Source: Bythopirellula sp. (lineage in GTDB: Bacteria > Planctomycetota > Planctomycetia > Pirellulales > Lacipirellulaceae). Taken from it: a DNA stretch of 64,000 nucleotides. This document shows, piece after piece, positions 28,632-37,375 of this stretch. The stretch covers positions 1-64,000 of the forward strand of contig JANQQA010000036.1 in assembly GCA_028285205.1 (NCBI GenBank), written 5' to 3'. The notes beneath the pieces are model-generated. The model worked only from the letters and a program-made list of their open reading frames with translations, was not told the DNA's origin and made no database searches. A program made the position numbers and the translations under genes. Within the stretch, counting starts at the first letter, position 1; each line of letters begins with the position of its first letter.

Positions 28632-28857
28632 CAACGGCAACGCAGCGCAATCGGCGTTGACGCGTAGTAGCGATGCGTAAGTCCGCCTTGTGCGGTCGTA
28701 GGCAGAATGATCAGCCTTAAGGTCTAGCGCTCGCAAGGTCGCTTAATCGCGGTCGCACGCGCGACGTGAGCTATTTTTTGCATCGACGACTTTGTGGCCT
28801 GACACTGCGCAAATCAACTATCTCACCCCCCTCAGTTCCAAGGAGACACTACAGGAC

Positions 28858-31800
28858 ATGATAGTCTCAAATCAGCTATTGTGGGCAAGTACAGTGGCGA
28901 TCTGTTTTATCTTTTTCGGGGCCGGAATCGCGGCTGGTCAAGAATTGCAGAGCTACGAAATTGTTGACGAGCGACTCTCGCTACAACTGCTTGATACGTC
29001 GAAGGACGAGTCCTTTCTCTCAGTGACTGCCGATTCCGAAGGGCAGGTGTTTGTCGGTGGGCGCGAAGTTCTCCTCGTCTACCGGCCTGACGGCGAAGGG
29101 GGCCTCTTACCGCCGGTGGAACTCTATCGATTTACTAAGGACAGCTGGGTCTACGACATCGCGGTCCGCGGCGACGACCTCTACGTGTCCACGGTTACCA
29201 CACTCTACGTAATTCCAGGCGGTCGAAAGCAACAGCAGGACCTTAAGGCCAAGCCTCTGCTTTGGGGGATGCCGGTTGGCAGCTATCCGGAGCCTACCTA
29301 CGGTGTGCATCAAGGCATGCACGGCCTGGCATGGGGCCCGGAAGGCGATTTGTACATCTCCTTCGGTGATCCGCTCTGGTATTACGGAGATTTTGACCGC
29401 CCCGACCACTGGGGCCATTGGTACTTCTACCTCGCCGACGGTTCCAAGCAGTCCTACAACGGCGTGGGTGGTGTCGCTCGCCTTCGCCACGATGGCAGTC
29501 ATTTTCAAGTGTTCGCGACGGGGCTGCGAAATCCTTGTGGAATCGCCTTCGATAACCAATGGGTGCTTTTTTCCCACGACAACGATCATGAGCAACGTCC
29601 CGATCTCTATGTCCCAGGGAGACTGCTGCATGTGGCCGAAGGCAACGACTTTTGCTGGCCAAGAGGTTGGATGGTCACCAAGTCGCCGGAACGCAAAGAT
29701 CTGCTGCACACGATGTTTGACGGAATGCGTCGCACGGTGCCGGTCGGCCAATCGTACTATGGGGAAAAGCGGCTTCCCAAGGAGTATTTCGACACGATCT
29801 TGCTAGCGCGTTGGGGACAGCGTTCATTGACCTCCTACCCCAAGTGGCCTGAAGGAGCATCTTATCGGGGGAACGAGGAAACGCTCCTCAAGTGTTCTGG
29901 GGACGCGCGTCCAGTGGGTGTGTGCGTCGGTCCGCAAGGGCGGATCTTCGCCGCCGTGTGCTACATGTCTCACAATGAAAAGTCGCCAATCTATCGCAGC
30001 GACCTGGTCGTGCTTGACGCAGCGAAGGGTCCCGCGCTCGACGCGCGAACACTCGTAGATGTGACTGCTGCAGCCGATGTTCAGCTGCGAACAGCTCTCG
30101 ACAACCCGAATTGGCAGGTTCGTCAAGCGGCTCATTTGGAGCTGCTGCGACGCGGTGGCAGCGATCTTGCAGAGGCCGTTGAGCATTCTTGCAGCGTTGA
30201 TTTTGCCAATGCCAGCCCTGAGTTGGTGGCCCATGCTGTTCGCTTGATCGGAACGGACTCGTCTGAGAAAGCGGTAAGCACCCTAAAGCAATTGTCGCTC
30301 CATCCACGAGATAACGTCCGACTGCACGCGGTTGAGGCTCTGGCAGGCTGTTCGACGGACTCAGTTTCCGAAGCGTTGTTTGTGGAGAGACTGTCCGACA
30401 AGTCAGCTCCAGTTCAATTGGCTGCTATCGAAGGGCTTCACAACTACGAGGGAATTCCACAGGCAATCATCACAGGACCCGCCTGTTCGGCGGATACGTA
30501 CCTGCGGCAGGCGGCGGTTCGATTGATGGAAGCTAAGCTGACGGCAAGTGAGTTGGCATCGCTGCTGGGTTCGACGAACGACCGAGTGCGTCTGGGGGCT
30601 GTGCTCGCGCTCGGCAGACAGTTGACCATCCCGAAAATAGATTTTGTCCCTCCGCAAGACCTGCCTTTGGCGAAGACCGTGGGGCCAAAGGTTTATCTGG
30701 ATCGGGAGCTGATCGATCTCCGCGAGTTGGATCGAATCGGCAACTACACCACGGTGGAGTACTGGAATTTTCAGCGAGATGCGCTCGACACCCAGTTTCA
30801 GGCGCTGCTTCGAGTTTTGAATGATCCTTCCGCGGCGGTGCGTGTTCATGCGGCCTACTTTTTGTCGCTGCTGAACGATGAGCAGGCGGAGTCGCGGGTA
30901 CGACAGACTCGCGAAAATGCGTTCGACGATCGACTTGCGAAGCTTGAACCCACACCGATTACCGCGGCGTGGCTCTGCGGGCCATTCGACGACGTCGCTG
31001 ACGAAAGTCGCCAGCACGGTCCCGAGCTTGGACCGACGGACCTGGGTCGGAGCTTCACGCGCAACGGAACGACGATTGGCTGGGCAAGGTTGGAGCAAGC
31101 CGAAGGAAACTTCGGCGGCCTCCTCGATCTGGCGAACGGACCTAGTTCGTACTACGCAAGCTTTCAGGTTCAAAGTGCAGCGAAACAAAGGGCTTGGTTG
31201 ATTCTGGAATCCAGCGGCGTCGGGACTGTTTGGCACAACGGTCGCTCGATCTGGAATGAGCAACTGGCGAGTTCCCAGAAATCCACTGTTGATCGCATTG
31301 CCTTAGAACTTCACGCAGGTACAAACACCCTGCTGATTCGTGTCAAGCGTCCGCCGAATACAGGCGTCCTCGCGCTGGGACTAAGCTGCTTGGAGAAGAC
31401 CTTCATCTCCACCCCCGACGCGGCAGATGCTCCGATGTCGGACCGACTTAAGAACGCGGGCACCGGAAACTCGGACATCAAGCCATTCTTGGAGGTTGAC
31501 TGGCGCAAAGCCGTGACGAGCGGCGATGTCGAGCAAGGAAAAAAACTGTTCAAATCGATCGGTTGCGTGAAGTGTCATGCCATTTCGAACGACGTGCCAG
31601 TCAGTGGCGGTCCAAGCCTAGCCGACGCGGGTCGTCGGTTCACGGTCGACTACTTGGTCGAATCGGTTTTGCTTCCAAGCAATAAGGTGTCCGAGTTCTT
31701 TAAGAATACGATTATCGTCACCTCGTCCGGCAAGTCTCTCAGCGGCGTCATCACTAGCGAGACCGCCAGGGAAATCAATTTGCTACAGGCGAACGGCGAA

Positions 31801-31944
31801 CGGATCAAGGTCAGCAAAGAAGAGATCGAAGTGCGCAAGGAGTCCGATTTGTCGCCAATGCCCAGCGGCCTGGTCAAGACGGTCAAGGAGCTGCAGCACC
31901 TGGTCGCCTATCTGATCGCTGACGATGCGGCTGAAACCCCCTGA
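28858..31944 (+). CDS. PVC-type membrane-bound dehydrogenase: propeller, HEAT repeats and C-terminal cytochrome c
   Basis: The ATG at 28858 is chosen over one at 28792 because AGGAG lies 12 bases upstream and a signal peptide (MIVSNQLLWASTVAICFIF) begins there. The 1028-residue protein has an N-terminal sorbosone-dehydrogenase-like propeller (about 35-400, with GVHQGMHGLAWGPEGDLYISF and GLRNPCGIAFDN), HEAT-like repeats (about 420-620), a beta-rich segment, and a cytochrome c domain with the haem motif CVKCH at residues 903-907, followed by PVC-specific SVLLPSNKVSEFF and GVITSETAREINLLQANG. This architecture is typical of planctomycete putative membrane-bound dehydrogenases. The electron acceptor and substrate are unknown. 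With the ThuA gene 94 bases downstream it may form an oxidative sugar-processing pair. Confidence 0.85.
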   Translation: MIVSNQLLWASTVAICFIFFGAGIAAGQELQSYEIVDERLSLQLLDTSKDESFLSVTADSEGQVFVGGREVLLVYRPDGEGGLLPPVELYRFTKDSWVYDIAVRGDDLYVSTVTTLYVIPGGRKQQQDLKAKPLLWGMPVGSYPEPTYGVHQGMHGLAWGPEGDLYISFGDPLWYYGDFDRPDHWGHWYFYLADGSKQSYNGVGGVARLRHDGSHFQVFATGLRNPCGIAFDNQWVLFSHDNDHEQRPDLYVPGRLLHVAEGNDFCWPRGWMVTKSPERKDLLHTMFDGMRRTVPVGQSYYGEKRLPKEYFDTILLARWGQRSLTSYPKWPEGASYRGNEETLLKCSGDARPVGVCVGPQGRIFAAVCYMSHNEKSPIYRSDLVVLDAAKGPALDARTLVDVTAAADVQLRTALDNPNWQVRQAAHLELLRRGGSDLAEAVEHSCSVDFANASPELVAHAVRLIGTDSSEKAVSTLKQLSLHPRDNVRLHAVEALAGCSTDSVSEALFVERLSDKSAPVQLAAIEGLHNYEGIPQAIITGPACSADTYLRQAAVRLMEAKLTASELASLLGSTNDRVRLGAVLALGRQLTIPKIDFVPPQDLPLAKTVGPKVYLDRELIDLRELDRIGNYTTVEYWNFQRDALDTQFQALLRVLNDPSAAVRVHAAYFLSLLNDEQAESRVRQTRENAFDDRLAKLEPTPITAAWLCGPFDDVADESRQHGPELGPTDLGRSFTRNGTTIGWARLEQAEGNFGGLLDLANGPSSYYASFQVQSAAKQRAWLILESSGVGTVWHNGRSIWNEQLASSQKSTVDRIALELHAGTNTLLIRVKRPPNTGVLALGLSCLEKTFISTPDAADAPMSDRLKNAGTGNSDIKPFLEVDWRKAVTSGDVEQGKKLFKSIGCVKCHAISNDVPVSGGPSLADAGRRFTVDYLVESVLLPSNKVSEFFKNTIIVTSSGKSLSGVITSETAREINLLQANGERIKVSKEEIEVRKESDLSPMPSGLVKTVKELQHLVAYLIADDAAETP

Positions 31945-32038
31945 TTGCCAGAACGTTGGCCTATCTCGCCGAGAAAGAGCGGGCTAGCCAGCTGATAGTT
32001 CATCGAGATCGATCACACGACTGTATAGGGAGCTATTC

Positions 32039-33145
32039 ATGCGAAGAATGAACAAGTTGATAATGCTATATGCCATCACCTGCAGTATCTGTCTTCTCGG
32101 CCAAGGTGGACCGAAAGCATGGGGCGACGACACGTATGTCGTCTACCAGGGCGGCGACGGTCCAGGCCAAGATCGGCACGTCGTACTAATATCCGGCGAT
32201 GAGGAGTATCGCTCAGAAGAGATGATGCCTCAGCTAGGGAAGATTCTGTCGACCCATCACGGCTTTCGATGCACGGTTCTGTTCGCCGTGGTGCCGGACA
32301 GCGGCATGATTGATCCCAACCATGTAACGAATATCCCAGGTCTGGCAGCCTTGGCGGACGCCGATCTCATGATCTTGTTTACGCGTTTCCGCAACTTGCC
32401 TGACGATCAGATGCAACACGTGGATCAATACCTGAAGTCGGGAAAGCCGGTCATTGGTATCCGCACCGCGACCCACGCTTTCAAATTGAAGCAAAGTTCA
32501 CCTTGGAACCACTACAGCGACGGCTATGGCGGTGAGCAGAAAGCCTGGAAGGACGGCTTTGGTCGCCTTGTGCTCGGAGAAAAATGGCTTCGGCATCATG
32601 GACACCATAAACACGAAAGCACTCGCGGAATCATCGCGCCTGACGCACAGGCTCATCCGATTGTGCGAGGCATCAAGAACGGTGCTGTCTGGGGCCCGAC
32701 CGACGTTTACGGAGTACGTTTGCCGCTGCCCGGCGACAGCTCGCCTGTGCTATTGGGAGAAGTGCTAAAGAGAGCAGGCGAATTCGACTCTGCTGACATT
32801 CATTTTGGTATGAAACCAGGCGATCCGGTGCTTCAGGATGGCAAAAAAAACGATCCGATGATGCCGATCGCCTGGACGAAGAGCTACCAGCTGCCCGGCG
32901 GCAAGCAAGGCAAGGCGTTTGTATCAACAATCGGCGCAGCGACTGATTTCGTGAGCGAAGGCACGCGCCGACTGCTGGTCAACTCCGTCTACTGGGCACT
33001 TGAGATGACGGACCAACTCGGTGACGAAGGGGCAAACGTTGATTTGGTCGGAGAGTACAAGCCATCCGCATACGGTTTCCACGATGACAAGCATTGGAAA
33101 GAACGCAACTTGTACCCGGCAGACTTTAAGCTGAACGCAAACTAA
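32039..33145 (+). CDS. ThuA-like protein, secreted
   Basis: AGGGAG is positioned about seven bases before the ATG at 32039. The 368-residue product has a signal peptide (about 1-28, ending near KAWG) and a ThuA-like domain related to class I glutamine amidotransferase folds, with HVVLISGDEEYRSEEMMPQL, LADADLMILFTRFRNLPDDQ, GKPVIGIRTATHAF and a terminal LLVNSVYWALEM. ThuA-type proteins are linked to trehalose and other disaccharide use, and some act in oxidoreductive sugar processing beside Gfo/Idh/MocA enzymes; the exact reaction is not established. It follows the PVC-type dehydrogenase in the same direction and is probably in the same transcript. Function is therefore named at family level only. 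Confidence 0.85.
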   Translation: MRRMNKLIMLYAITCSICLLGQGGPKAWGDDTYVVYQGGDGPGQDRHVVLISGDEEYRSEEMMPQLGKILSTHHGFRCTVLFAVVPDSGMIDPNHVTNIPGLAALADADLMILFTRFRNLPDDQMQHVDQYLKSGKPVIGIRTATHAFKLKQSSPWNHYSDGYGGEQKAWKDGFGRLVLGEKWLRHHGHHKHESTRGIIAPDAQAHPIVRGIKNGAVWGPTDVYGVRLPLPGDSSPVLLGEVLKRAGEFDSADIHFGMKPGDPVLQDGKKNDPMMPIAWTKSYQLPGGKQGKAFVSTIGAATDFVSEGTRRLLVNSVYWALEMTDQLGDEGANVDLVGEYKPSAYGFHDDKHWKERNLYPADFKLNAN

Positions 33146-33329
33146 AAGGCGACAGCAATGTCTTATGTACCCTGTCTTGAAAAACTCGACAATCAATTGG
33201 GCATCATCAATCTTTAACTGTTGGATATTCGTTGTTGTGCAACAGTCCTCCAACACAAGGTTCAACTGGCTAGCCGTCGTTGTATGCTTCTTTGTTCTCC
33301 GTCGATCCAACGCGACAGTAGAAGAATGC

Positions 33330-34252
33330 CACGCGCAAGGCGATCAACTTTTGGGGTCATCCGGGCGCCGACGAAGCAGGCGGGATCGACTCCACGCACA
33401 CGCATCGTCATGCCTTATCACTCGAGGTGATTGAGATTGCCGAGATTCACTTGCCTAAGGGGACTCATATCCTCAGCGCGATCGAGCTGACCGGTTCTGC
33501 GGAGGCGTTGGCCAACGCACGTGACGCGCGGATCGAAATCTACTGGAACAAAAAGGACGTCTACAACAACAACGAAAAACCCTCCGTGATGCTCCCGCTG
33601 TCCTACCTGTTCGGCAATAGCAGTCGTGACGGCGTGTCCCGTTCGCTCATCTCGGGAACCGAGAAAGAGCGTTGGTACTGCTTCCTACCGACGCCGTCCA
33701 GTCAGTTTGCTCGCATGACGATCCGGGCCAACAAGGCCTTCGACGCCAAGCTGTCGATTAACGTCAAGTCGCTGAGCACCTGGGAAGTGGGCCTACCTTC
33801 ACGGCAGTTGGCGTCAGGAACTTCCTACCTAGCGCGGTCGGAACTATCTCTGGTGGAACCAAAGTAAGGTTCGTGGCCATTATGTCGGTACAATCTTGGA
33901 CACCGAGGGAGTGCAACCCGAGCGCGATTGGCTACCGATTTGGCTGGAAGGCGAGGAGACATTCCACGTCGATGGCGAGCTTGTTCATCACGGGACTCGC
34001 ACCGAAGACTACTTTGACTGCGGATGGTACGGTGTGCCCAAGCGGCTCGACAATCCAGGGACTTACCCGCTGCACGGTTACACGGCATACTTCCAGGGTC
34101 CTCCGACGACTTACGCCACCAGTTATCGCTGGCACTTACCCGATCCGATACCGTTTGCGGATAGCATTCGTGCGCAGATCGAGGTAGGCCCCACGAACAA
34201 TATCCGAGCCAACTACAATAGTGCTGTGTTTTACTACCTAGACAAACCATAA
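33330..34252 (+). pseudogene. Decayed, N-terminally truncated GH172-like gene D
   Basis: A first piece in frame 1 (about 33427-33800: VIEIAEIHLPKGTHILSAIE, then SGTEKERWYCFLPTP) and a second in frame 2 (about 33850-34252: GHYVGTILDTEGV, WLEGEETFHVDGE, HGTRTEDYFDCGWYG, YRWHLPDPIPFADSI) together make a DUF2961-like protein of the YRWH/IPF subtype. Between them there is a frameshift near 33795 and an in-frame TAG close by. The N-terminal half with the signal peptide is missing: upstream to 33146 only a degraded sequence is seen. The stop at 34252 is followed 15 bases later by GH172 gene E. A product is unlikely unless the frameshift is a sequencing error, which would still leave the front truncated. 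Confidence 0.75.
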
Positions 34253-34267
34253 GGCTGCACCGAAAGA

Positions 34268-36472
34268 ATGAACAAGCAACTTATAGCCCTTCTGTTTACA
34301 CTCTGCATTACCCTGCTAACTTCGCAGCCGTTGCCTGCTCAGCTAAAGCAATCGGACTCCCCGCCAGTCATTCCGATCGGGCTTGATGCCTACGCAATGT
34401 GGGATAAGTTACCTCAGCATCGCATTGGCGCGCGGGCCTACATGCGCAGCACCTATGACCGTCAAGGCAACAATCGGTACGCCGATGCGAGCCATTTCCT
34501 CTATCAACACGCGGACGACTTCAACGTATCGTTGGATATCGCTGGTTCAGGGGTTCTCTATTTCAAACGCACTAACCACTGGCACGGTTCTCCATGGCAC
34601 TACGAAGTCGATGGCGTCGATACGATTGTCAAAGAGACCGCAACCGCCGACCCTGTCAACGCGAAGCGAAAGTTCCGCAAGACCACCTTTATCCCTGAGA
34701 AACTGTTCCCCAATCCGCTCACCTGGACCTGGTCGACAACCAAGGGGGCCAACCTGATGTGGGTGCCCCTGCCGTTTGAAAAGACCTTCCGATTCGCATA
34801 CTCCCGAACCTTTTACGGAACGGGCTACTACATCTATCACCTGTTCGAACCTGGCATCGAGCACATCTCTCGCCCCCTGCAATCGTGGACGAAGACGCCT
34901 CCAACGAAAGACGTATTGGAGCTGATCAATAGATCGGGAACCGACATTGCACCCAAAGGTCCGTCGGTCCAAACCATTGCGAAGCAAGCCGTTCGTTTCC
35001 AGCAAAATTCGTGGACAACGCTGACTGAGATTAGCGGCCCCGGCAACGTACGCGCCCTCAAGTTTACGGTGCCGCGAGATCAGGCGATGGATTTTGGCAA
35101 AGCGCGATTGCGCATCACTTGGGACAATCGTTGGCACGCGTCGGTTGACGCCCCGGTTGAATTATTCTTTGGAGCCGGACTGCTCCACAATGACAACGGA
35201 CGAGAATACCTGGTCAAAGGCTTCCCGCTATCGATTCGTTACACCGAAGACAAGGTGCATCTCGCCTGCTACTGGCCGATGCCCTTCTTCAGCAACGCGA
35301 AGATTGAGATCCAACCTCGCGGAGAACTCGCAGAGCTATCAGCGGACTACGAAATTCGCGTCGACGAATTGACCGGACCCGCAAACCACTACACGTACTT
35401 CCACGCGACCTATTCGGATCATCCCAAGCCACTGTTGGGGCAGGACAACACGTTCCTGGATACGACGAAGGTCGAAGGAGGCGGCGATTGGTCGGGCAAC
35501 TTTGTCGGCATGAGCTGGATCTTCAGTCGGAATGGACATCTGCAGACGCTCGAAGGCGATCCGCGGTTCTTCTTCGACGACTCGCAGACTCCTCAAGGTT
35601 GGGGAACTGGCACAGAGGAATGGGGAGGCGGCGGCGATTACTGGGGCGGGCTGAACATGACCCTGCCGTTTGCTGGCCATCCGATCGGTAAAGAAAAGAA
35701 ACACATCAAGTCCGACTACGACCTGATTAATTCTGCCTATCGCTTCCTAATTGCCGATCACTTTCCCTTTGGAAAGAATGCGAAGATCAACTTGGAGCAT
35801 GGTAGCGTCAACGAAACCAATGAGCACTACTCGGGAGTAGTGTACTGGTATGGCATCGATCGACCGACGCTTGTGCTGACCGATCACTTTGACGCCTGCG
35901 ACGAACAGGTCGAAATCCCCGAGCACGACTACAATAGCCCGACTGCCAAGAAGCCGTACACCTTGGTATCACGCTACGAATGGGGGCCCGATCACCGAGG
36001 CGCGCGGATGCACTTCCCCGCCCAGGAAGATCAAGTTCGCACGATGAGCGGCGTTTCTACTTTCAAGATGCGACTGGACTCAAACAATCACGGAGCGCTA
36101 CTCCGCCGCAAGTTTGATTACCTTTATCCCAACCAGAAAGCCCGCGTTTCCGCCCGACCAGCTGCTGGCGGAGAATGGCAAGAGGTTGGGATCTGGTACA
36201 CCGCCGGCTCAAACACGTGCGTCTATAGCAATCCGCTGAGTGTTGGCGAGCTCGGTCCGGCGGAGCACCAAATCATCACCTCCAACCGTCGTTGGCGGGA
36301 GGAAGAGTTCCTGCTGCCCGCCCGACTGACACGAGGCTTGGACAGAATCGAAATCCGGATCGAGCATCTACCTGACGAGCGCGAACTCTTCCCAGGACAG
36401 CCGTTCCCTTCCGAATCGCTGTGGTCGGAAGCTCGGTATTGGTTGTACTCCTATAAACTTCCTACGCTATAA
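34268..36472 (+). CDS. GH172 (DUF2961) glycoside hydrolase E, divergent subtype
   Basis: This 734-residue protein has a signal peptide (to about residue 24, LPAQ) but no dockerin and no PEP-CTERM signal, so it is probably free in the periplasm or medium. Two DUF2961-like halves can be made out: a first beta-sandwich (about 40-370) with GSGVLYFKRTNHWHGSPWHYEVDG, and a second (about 375-580) with the acidic pair Glu429 in LEGDPRFFFDD and Glu450 in GWGTGTEEWGGG, 21 residues apart as in the characterised GH172 enzyme. The WWGEGDE and GTGTEDYYGY forms of the other copies are altered here (EGDPRF and GTGTEEW), so substrate range probably differs. It follows decayed gene D by 15 bases. Confidence 0.75.
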   Translation: MNKQLIALLFTLCITLLTSQPLPAQLKQSDSPPVIPIGLDAYAMWDKLPQHRIGARAYMRSTYDRQGNNRYADASHFLYQHADDFNVSLDIAGSGVLYFKRTNHWHGSPWHYEVDGVDTIVKETATADPVNAKRKFRKTTFIPEKLFPNPLTWTWSTTKGANLMWVPLPFEKTFRFAYSRTFYGTGYYIYHLFEPGIEHISRPLQSWTKTPPTKDVLELINRSGTDIAPKGPSVQTIAKQAVRFQQNSWTTLTEISGPGNVRALKFTVPRDQAMDFGKARLRITWDNRWHASVDAPVELFFGAGLLHNDNGREYLVKGFPLSIRYTEDKVHLACYWPMPFFSNAKIEIQPRGELAELSADYEIRVDELTGPANHYTYFHATYSDHPKPLLGQDNTFLDTTKVEGGGDWSGNFVGMSWIFSRNGHLQTLEGDPRFFFDDSQTPQGWGTGTEEWGGGGDYWGGLNMTLPFAGHPIGKEKKHIKSDYDLINSAYRFLIADHFPFGKNAKINLEHGSVNETNEHYSGVVYWYGIDRPTLVLTDHFDACDEQVEIPEHDYNSPTAKKPYTLVSRYEWGPDHRGARMHFPAQEDQVRTMSGVSTFKMRLDSNNHGALLRRKFDYLYPNQKARVSARPAAGGEWQEVGIWYTAGSNTCVYSNPLSVGELGPAEHQIITSNRRWREEEFLLPARLTRGLDRIEIRIEHLPDERELFPGQPFPSESLWSEARYWLYSYKLPTL

Positions 36473-36653
36473 GCAACGCATAGAATGCAAGCTTCGCCTT
36501 GGGAAAGGCCAACCTGAGTACAGCTTTTGCGCGAGCAATCCTTCTCGACTCGGACTAATATGTCCAGGCGAGGTCTACTGGTCCATGGTCAGGTTGTGAC
36601 TCGCGATGGTAGCATTGAAGGTCTAGCTTATCTCGTGTTCGGGAGTTGCTCTC

Positions 36654-37303
36654 GTGAACAAATCTTCCTCCGTGAATGTTGATGCGGTACTTTCCTCTGC
36701 GTTGCGTACAAGGAGTGCGAACTGCTCCTCGGACGAAGCAAGTAATGGTGAACGCTCGTTCCGATTTCGTTTGAATTCTCTCTTGGCATTCGTGAAGACT
36801 CCGCCAGTTGCCCTACCTGCGCTGCTTCTCACAATTGCTGCTTTTGGTGTTTCCTCAACCTCGACGGCGGTCGCCGCGCGGGTTGTTCCAGGGGCGCACG
36901 CTGTGGCGATGGTCGACAGCCGTGCTGCTGGATTTAGTCGTCAAATTACTTTGTCAGGGGCCACCCTGAACAATCATGGTGAAGTGGCGTTTCAGTCGTT
37001 CGCGACGGCGATCGACTCGACGTGGATAACGACCCTGTAAGCGAGGATTACCACACGGTAAGCGAAATACAGTTCGGCAGCGGTTTCCAATTTCAGCCCA
37101 ACCGTGCCTTCAATGACCGCGATGAAGTCGCTTTTGTTGCCAACTTCGACGATGGCACTAGCGGCGTGATGATTGCGAACGTGAATGCAATTCCAGAACC
37201 AACGGCCGCGGCGATGTTCGTGCTTGGTTTCATCACGATGAGTACGCCCGCGACTCGCTGCCGAAGAGGACGGCGCATTCGAATGAAAAAGTCAATTCGT
37301 TAG
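36654..37303 (+). pseudogene. Decayed NxxGxxxF-repeat PEP-CTERM protein
   Basis: Two overlapping pieces in different frames belong together. The first (36654 to about 36990) has a long N-terminal signal region and the repeat LNNHGEVAFQSF. The second (about 36995-37303) continues as VRDGDRLDVDNDPVSE, with the repeat FNDRDEVAFVANFDDGTSG and a PEP-CTERM tail (IPEPTAAAMFVLGFI, then an Arg-rich end). NxxGxxxF repeats occur in long planctomycete surface proteins with many copies; here only about two remain. A frameshift near 36990 and the shortness suggest internal deletion. If the frameshift were a sequence error, a small PEP-CTERM protein of about 215 residues would result. Confidence 0.6.
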
Positions 37304-37375
37304 TAAGTTCACCGCACATCATCGACGTCGCGGTCTACCTGTCAACTTATGCCCTAAACAGCGGACACTCCACAA

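Noticed and set aside
28751-28780. Terminator after the AraC-type regulator
   Set aside because: A 5-bp GTCGC/GCGAC stem is followed by T6 only after eight further bases; too weak to call.
29107-29751. 214-codon minus-strand frame
   Set aside because: Antisense to the propeller of the PVC-type dehydrogenase; no recognisable domain, explained by codon bias of the real gene.
30403-31263. 286-codon minus-strand frame
   Set aside because: Antisense shadow of the same dehydrogenase gene; Arg/Gln-rich translation without family features.
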